64,000 nucleotides of DNA from Pseudovibrio zosterae. GTDB taxonomy: Bacteria; Pseudomonadota; Alphaproteobacteria; Rhizobiales; Stappiaceae. Under the pieces are notes generated by a model. It searched no databases and was not told the DNA's origin. It saw only the letters and a list, made by a program, of their open reading frames with translations. The stretch spans positions 186,001 through 250,000 of the forward strand of contig NZ_JAWXVZ010000003.1 of the NCBI RefSeq assembly GCF_033843645.1, in the 5' to 3' direction. Each line of letters starts with the position of its first letter. Positions within the stretch are counted from its first letter, which is position 1. Of this stretch, positions 61,704-64,000 are shown piece by piece. A program made the position numbers and the translations under genes.

Positions 61704-61719
61704 ATAAAACTAGTTTTAT
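61704..61719. promoter_or_regulatory. 16-bp palindromic operator candidate of arsR
   Basis: ATAAAACTAGTTTTAT, perfectly symmetric. It overlaps a possible minus-strand -10 (TAGTTT) placed 17 bp after TTGACC (61735-61730). AT-rich dyads at this position are typical ArsR operators. Confidence 0.7.
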
Positions 61720-61796
61720 AGTTTTATTTGGTCAAACGCAAGCGCGACTTGAGCTTTGCGCGGGCGCGCGGCTCACAGTAGCGGTTAGGCGTGAGT

Positions 61797-62147
61797 TCAG
61801 GCGGCTTCTTGTTCTTTCATGGTCTCTTCAGACCAGCGCCGCAACTCATCTAGGAAAGCCAAGGTGGTGCGGCCATACTCGGTGATCTCATAGGTCACGG
61901 CGATTGGACGCTCGCACTGGACCTCGCGTTTGACGAGCCCGTGGGCTTCAAGATCCTTCAGGCATTTGTCGATCATGGTTTTGGTGGCCCCGCCCAAGAT
62001 GCGGCAGAGTTCGTTGAAGCGCACTGGACCGTCCTTCAAATGCCAGAGCAGCGACGCGCGCCACTTTCCCCCAATCACCCGCATGGCCTTCTCGATCGGG
62101 CAAGGCTCAAGGCAAACCGCCATATGTCCGTCTTCGCTGTTGTGCAT
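61797..62147 (-). CDS. HxlR-family transcriptional regulator
   Basis: A 116-residue winged-helix protein of the HxlR/DUF24 type. VIGGKWRASLLWHLKDGPVR and FNELCRILGGATKTMIDKCL are diagnostic. Cysteines at AVCLEPCPIEKAM include the N-terminal redox Cys used by YodB/HypR-type sensors. ATG 62145-62147 is preferred; the open frame upstream crosses the operator. Divergent from the oxidoreductase gene it probably represses. Confidence 0.92.
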   Translation of the reverse strand: MHNSEDGHMAVCLEPCPIEKAMRVIGGKWRASLLWHLKDGPVRFNELCRILGGATKTMIDKCLKDLEAHGLVKREVQCERPIAVTYEITEYGRTTLAFLDELRRWSEETMKEQEAA

Positions 62148-62163
62148 AAGCTGCCTTTCGCTA

Positions 62164-62204
62164 GGTGGTACAAAAAAATGTACTGGTTTACAGTATGTAC
62201 CACC
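62164..62204. promoter_or_regulatory. Nested palindrome between hxlR and oxidoreductase genes
   Basis: Outer arms GGTGGTAC (62164-62171) and GTACCACC (62197-62204) enclose an inner dyad TACTG-GTTTA-CAGTA (62181-62195). The inner element has the TACT/AGTA symmetry reported for HxlR/YodB-type operators. It lies 17 bp from hxlR and 55 bp from the oxidoreductase start. Confidence 0.8.
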
Positions 62205-62258
62205 GATGATACCCCAGTGCCAACACCTTACGCAACCCACTTGAAGGACGAGGTAGCA

Positions 62259-62813
62259 ATGCAAAAAGCACTGATCATTCTGGGCACTGAAACCAAGGCT
62301 TTTTCTGGCGGTCAGTTTAACCGTGGCCTGTTTGATATGGCCGTGGAAATGCTCTCTACCAAGTATGAAGTAACCACCACGATCATCGAGGAAGGCTACG
62401 ACGTCGATGAGGAAATCGCCAAGTTCAAGGCGGCGGATGTGGTCATCTATCAGTACCCGATCTATTGGTTCATGCCGCCATCTGCCATGAAGCTGTATCT
62501 GGACGAAGTCTACCGGTTTGGCGACTTCTTCGGCTTCACCGATGGTCCATACGGCTCAGGTGGCATGATGCAGGGCAAGAAACTGATGCTCTCCACCACT
62601 TGGAATTCACCAAAGGAGAACTTTGGTGATGAAGAGGGCTTCTACCGCGGCAAGAGCATGGAAGACATGCTTCTTCCAATCATCAAGTCCCACGAATACT
62701 GCGGGTTTGAGGTGCTGCCGTTGTTCTCCAGCCATGACGTCGTAAAGAACGCAGACTATGCGAGCGATGCTGCCCGCTACGCAGAGCACTTGAAGAAGAC
62801 GTTCGATCTGTGA
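62259..62813 (+). CDS. Flavodoxin-fold NAD(P)H quinone reductase, MdaB-like
   Basis: A 184-residue FMN/FAD-dependent reductase of the MdaB/KefF type. Visible are the flavin loop TKAFSGGQFNRGLFD, DVVIYQYPIYWFMPPSAMKLYLDE (in two parts: DVVIYQYPIYWFM, PPSAMKLYLDE) and GPYGSGGMMQGKKLML. Such enzymes reduce quinones by two electrons to avoid radical cycling. The frame is open upstream to 61941, but ATG 62259 has AAGGACGAGG upstream and the expected opening MQKALIILGTE. Predicted to be induced by electrophiles through the divergent HxlR protein. Confidence 0.93.
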   Translation: MQKALIILGTETKAFSGGQFNRGLFDMAVEMLSTKYEVTTTIIEEGYDVDEEIAKFKAADVVIYQYPIYWFMPPSAMKLYLDEVYRFGDFFGFTDGPYGSGGMMQGKKLMLSTTWNSPKENFGDEEGFYRGKSMEDMLLPIIKSHEYCGFEVLPLFSSHDVVKNADYASDAARYAEHLKKTFDL

Positions 62814-62830
62814 TCCTGCGATCAAACCAG

Positions 62831-62854
62831 CGGCGGCCATTGGCCGCCGTTTTT
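62831..62854 (+). terminator. Terminator after the quinone reductase gene
   Basis: CGGCGGCC, loop ATT, GGCCGCCG, then TTTTT. It abuts the stop codon of the convergent membrane protein gene. Confidence 0.92.
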
Positions 62855-63545
62855 ACTCCGGCAGCGCGATCATCAAATGGTCGCTCATGGGCGTTGCCAA
62901 TACGGAGAACTGCTCGATGGGAGCGCACAGACGACCGCTCTCCTGAATGGCTTCAAGGCTTGCTTTCCAGCGCACAGCGCCAGTGGCAACCGGAAACATC
63001 ATGCGCGACAGCATGGTGCCGACACCATCGTGAAACGTTAGAAAGCCAGCGCTAGGGCCCGAAGGCACCAGCCGGGTCGCCAACAGCAGCTTGCGGTCTT
63101 CGTCATGAATAGCCGTCTCCAGCAAGCCCGGTGGCACGGCGCAGACGCTGGAAATGCCCTCAGCCGTCACAGCATCATTCACTGCAACCAGTTTGGGCGC
63201 TCCATTTCCTGCAAGCGCCTCAAACTTGGCCAGATCGAGGGCGGGGTCACGCGGCCATACCGCCCAAACAGTAATCACCGCTACGGAGAAAGTCAGCGCG
63301 TAGTCGTTGAAGATGCGATAGGTGGGAGAAGGATGCAGCTTTGCCAGTGGGATCCAGATCACGCCGCACACAGCGTAAAAAATCGCTGCGATGGCCGCTG
63401 CTGGCAAGAACCAGGGCGCGCCATACCACACCCCTCCAAAAAGCATGAGTAATACAAAAAAGAAGGCGGGAAACACCTTCCTCCAGCCACCGCTATGGAA
63501 AATGAGAAGAGGCGAGGCAATCAATGCCAGAATGGTGAACAGCAC
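62853..63545 (-). CDS. Hypothetical membrane protein
   Basis: 230 residues: four hydrophobic segments in the first 110 residues (for example LFTILALIASPLLIF, VFPAFFFVLLMLFGG, WFLPAAAIAAIFYAVCG and YALTFSVAVITVWAVW), then a soluble C-terminal domain of 120 residues with two cysteines (VCAVPPG and RLCAPIE). I recognise no family. Its place just downstream of glyQ is where a small membrane protein often sits between glyQ and glyS in this order, so it may be the remnant of that arrangement. Confidence 0.65.
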   Translation of the reverse strand: MLFTILALIASPLLIFHSGGWRKVFPAFFFVLLMLFGGVWYGAPWFLPAAAIAAIFYAVCGVIWIPLAKLHPSPTYRIFNDYALTFSVAVITVWAVWPRDPALDLAKFEALAGNGAPKLVAVNDAVTAEGISSVCAVPPGLLETAIHDEDRKLLLATRLVPSGPSAGFLTFHDGVGTMLSRMMFPVATGAVRWKASLEAIQESGRLCAPIEQFSVLATPMSDHLMIALPE

Positions 63546-63620
63546 GGGCAGGGCCTTCAGGAAAAATATGGTTAGGCCTCAGATAGGCTGGGTGCCGGTT
63601 CTCGCAAGGCCATAGCAAAG

Positions 63621-63648
63621 AAAAAGCCGACCCAACAGGATCGGCTTT
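63621..63648 (-). terminator. Terminator of glyQ
   Basis: On the minus strand AAAGCCGA, a 10-nt loop, TCGGCTTT, then TTCTTTG. It lies 28 bp after the glyQ stop, showing that glyQ is transcribed apart from glyS. Confidence 0.88.
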
Positions 63649-63675
63649 GAACTCTGTTCACGTGTCGCGTAGGGC

Positions 63676-64000
63676 TCAGCCTTTGTAACCGACGCCGCCC
63701 GCTTCGGTCTGCAAAAAGGCAGCACCACAAGCGCGGGAAAGTTCGCGTACCCGCAGGATGTAGCTTTGGCGCTCGGTCACGGAGATCACGCCGCGCGCAT
63801 CCAGCAAGTTAAATACGTGAGAAGCTTTGATGGCTTGGTCGTAGGCTGGCAGAACCATTTTGTAGAGGCCATCGCCCGCTTCTTCCATGGCCTTCTGGCC
63901 TGCTTCCAGAAGACGCTTGCACTCGTCCTCGTGGTCTTTGAAGTGGCGGAACAGCATTTCAGTGTCTGCATGCTCGAAGTTGTGCCGGGAGTATTCCTGC
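63676..64000 (-). CDS. glyQ: Glycyl-tRNA synthetase alpha subunit, C-terminal part (cut by window edge)
   Basis: The frame is open to the window edge; about 107 residues are visible. EYSRHNFEHADTEMLFRHF, MVLPAYDQAIKASHVFNLLDARG, read in parts as MVLPAYDQAIKASH and VFNLLDARG, and ISVTERQSYILRVRELSRAC are the conserved end of the catalytic alpha subunit. The N-terminal catalytic core lies beyond the window. Partner of glyS at 53923-56160. Confidence 0.96.
   Translation of the reverse strand, partial: QEYSRHNFEHADTEMLFRHFKDHEDECKRLLEAGQKAMEEAGDGLYKMVLPAYDQAIKASHVFNLLDARGVISVTERQSYILRVRELSRACGAAFLQTEAGGVGYKG

Noticed and set aside
1..64000. CRISPR arrays, insertion sequences, tRNA and rRNA genes
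   Set aside because: Intergenic regions were read for spaced repeats, transposase frames, tRNA T-loop motifs and rRNA segments; none was found.

Overview
The window is about 64 kb of gene-dense chromosome from an alphaproteobacterium, most likely order Hyphomicrobiales. The evidence is gene content and order: a cell-cycle type GANTC methyltransferase (CcrM), an atpI-B-E-b'-b operon apart from the F1 genes, a mutY-DUF721-dsbA-smc block, SURF1 near thrC/M16 protease/GNAT/EAL and ispH-thrB-rnhA, and alpha-type class genes such as PA0069-like radical SAM beside rnhB. The genus cannot be fixed from the sequence; a marine Stappiaceae-like organism is a guess. No rRNA, tRNA, insertion sequence, prophage or CRISPR array was seen.

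Layout. 0-13 kb: end of SURF1 (cut by the window edge), a one-cysteine peroxiredoxin, a stand-alone DsbD-alpha-like protein, YqgE, threonine synthase, an M16 protease, a GNAT, a large membrane EAL protein with a dead GGDEF domain, and the coupled run ispH-thrB-rnhA-lipid kinase. 13-19 kb: a tandem glycine riboswitch followed by gcvT-gcvH-gcvPA-(unknown 113-residue protein)-gcvPB. 19-22.5 kb: a small glycan locus, one GT61 and two GT11 alpha-1,2-fucosyltransferase-like genes. 22.5-36 kb: HAD phosphatase, tyrS, two paralogous genes of unknown family, ccrM, a divergent SAH-hydrolase-like protein, DUF2332, AMP nucleosidase, an orphan TRAP binding protein, mutY, DUF721 and an Inh-like lipoprotein. 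36-44 kb: two tandem dsbA-like genes separated by a long palindrome, smc, and the F0 ATP synthase operon. 44-56 kb: rnhB, radical SAM, GT2, ceramidase-like protein, malic enzyme, a lysine riboswitch in front of an NhaC-family transporter, a Mpo1-like protein, a DUF1127-like small protein divergent from a GcvA-type LysR, and glyS. 56-64 kb: an accessory stretch lying between glyS and glyQ, with an arsenic set (arsR-arsP-MFS-arsC), a GNAT, a DUF1353 protein, a periplasmic protein and an HxlR/quinone-reductase pair divided by a nested palindrome; glyQ runs off the end.

How the parts fit. Glycine catabolism is riboswitch controlled and its split P-protein genes are translationally coupled through a small unknown protein. 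The lysine riboswitch assigns a probable amino-acid substrate to a transporter that homology alone would call a Na+/H+ antiporter. The arsenic and HxlR/oxidoreductase genes form two small stress modules, each with its own symmetric operator candidate. The best candidates for undescribed biology are the paralogous pair at 24.7-26.1 kb, the protein between gcvPA and gcvPB, the lysine riboswitch/transporter unit, and the SAH-hydrolase-like protein lacking the usual catalytic signature.
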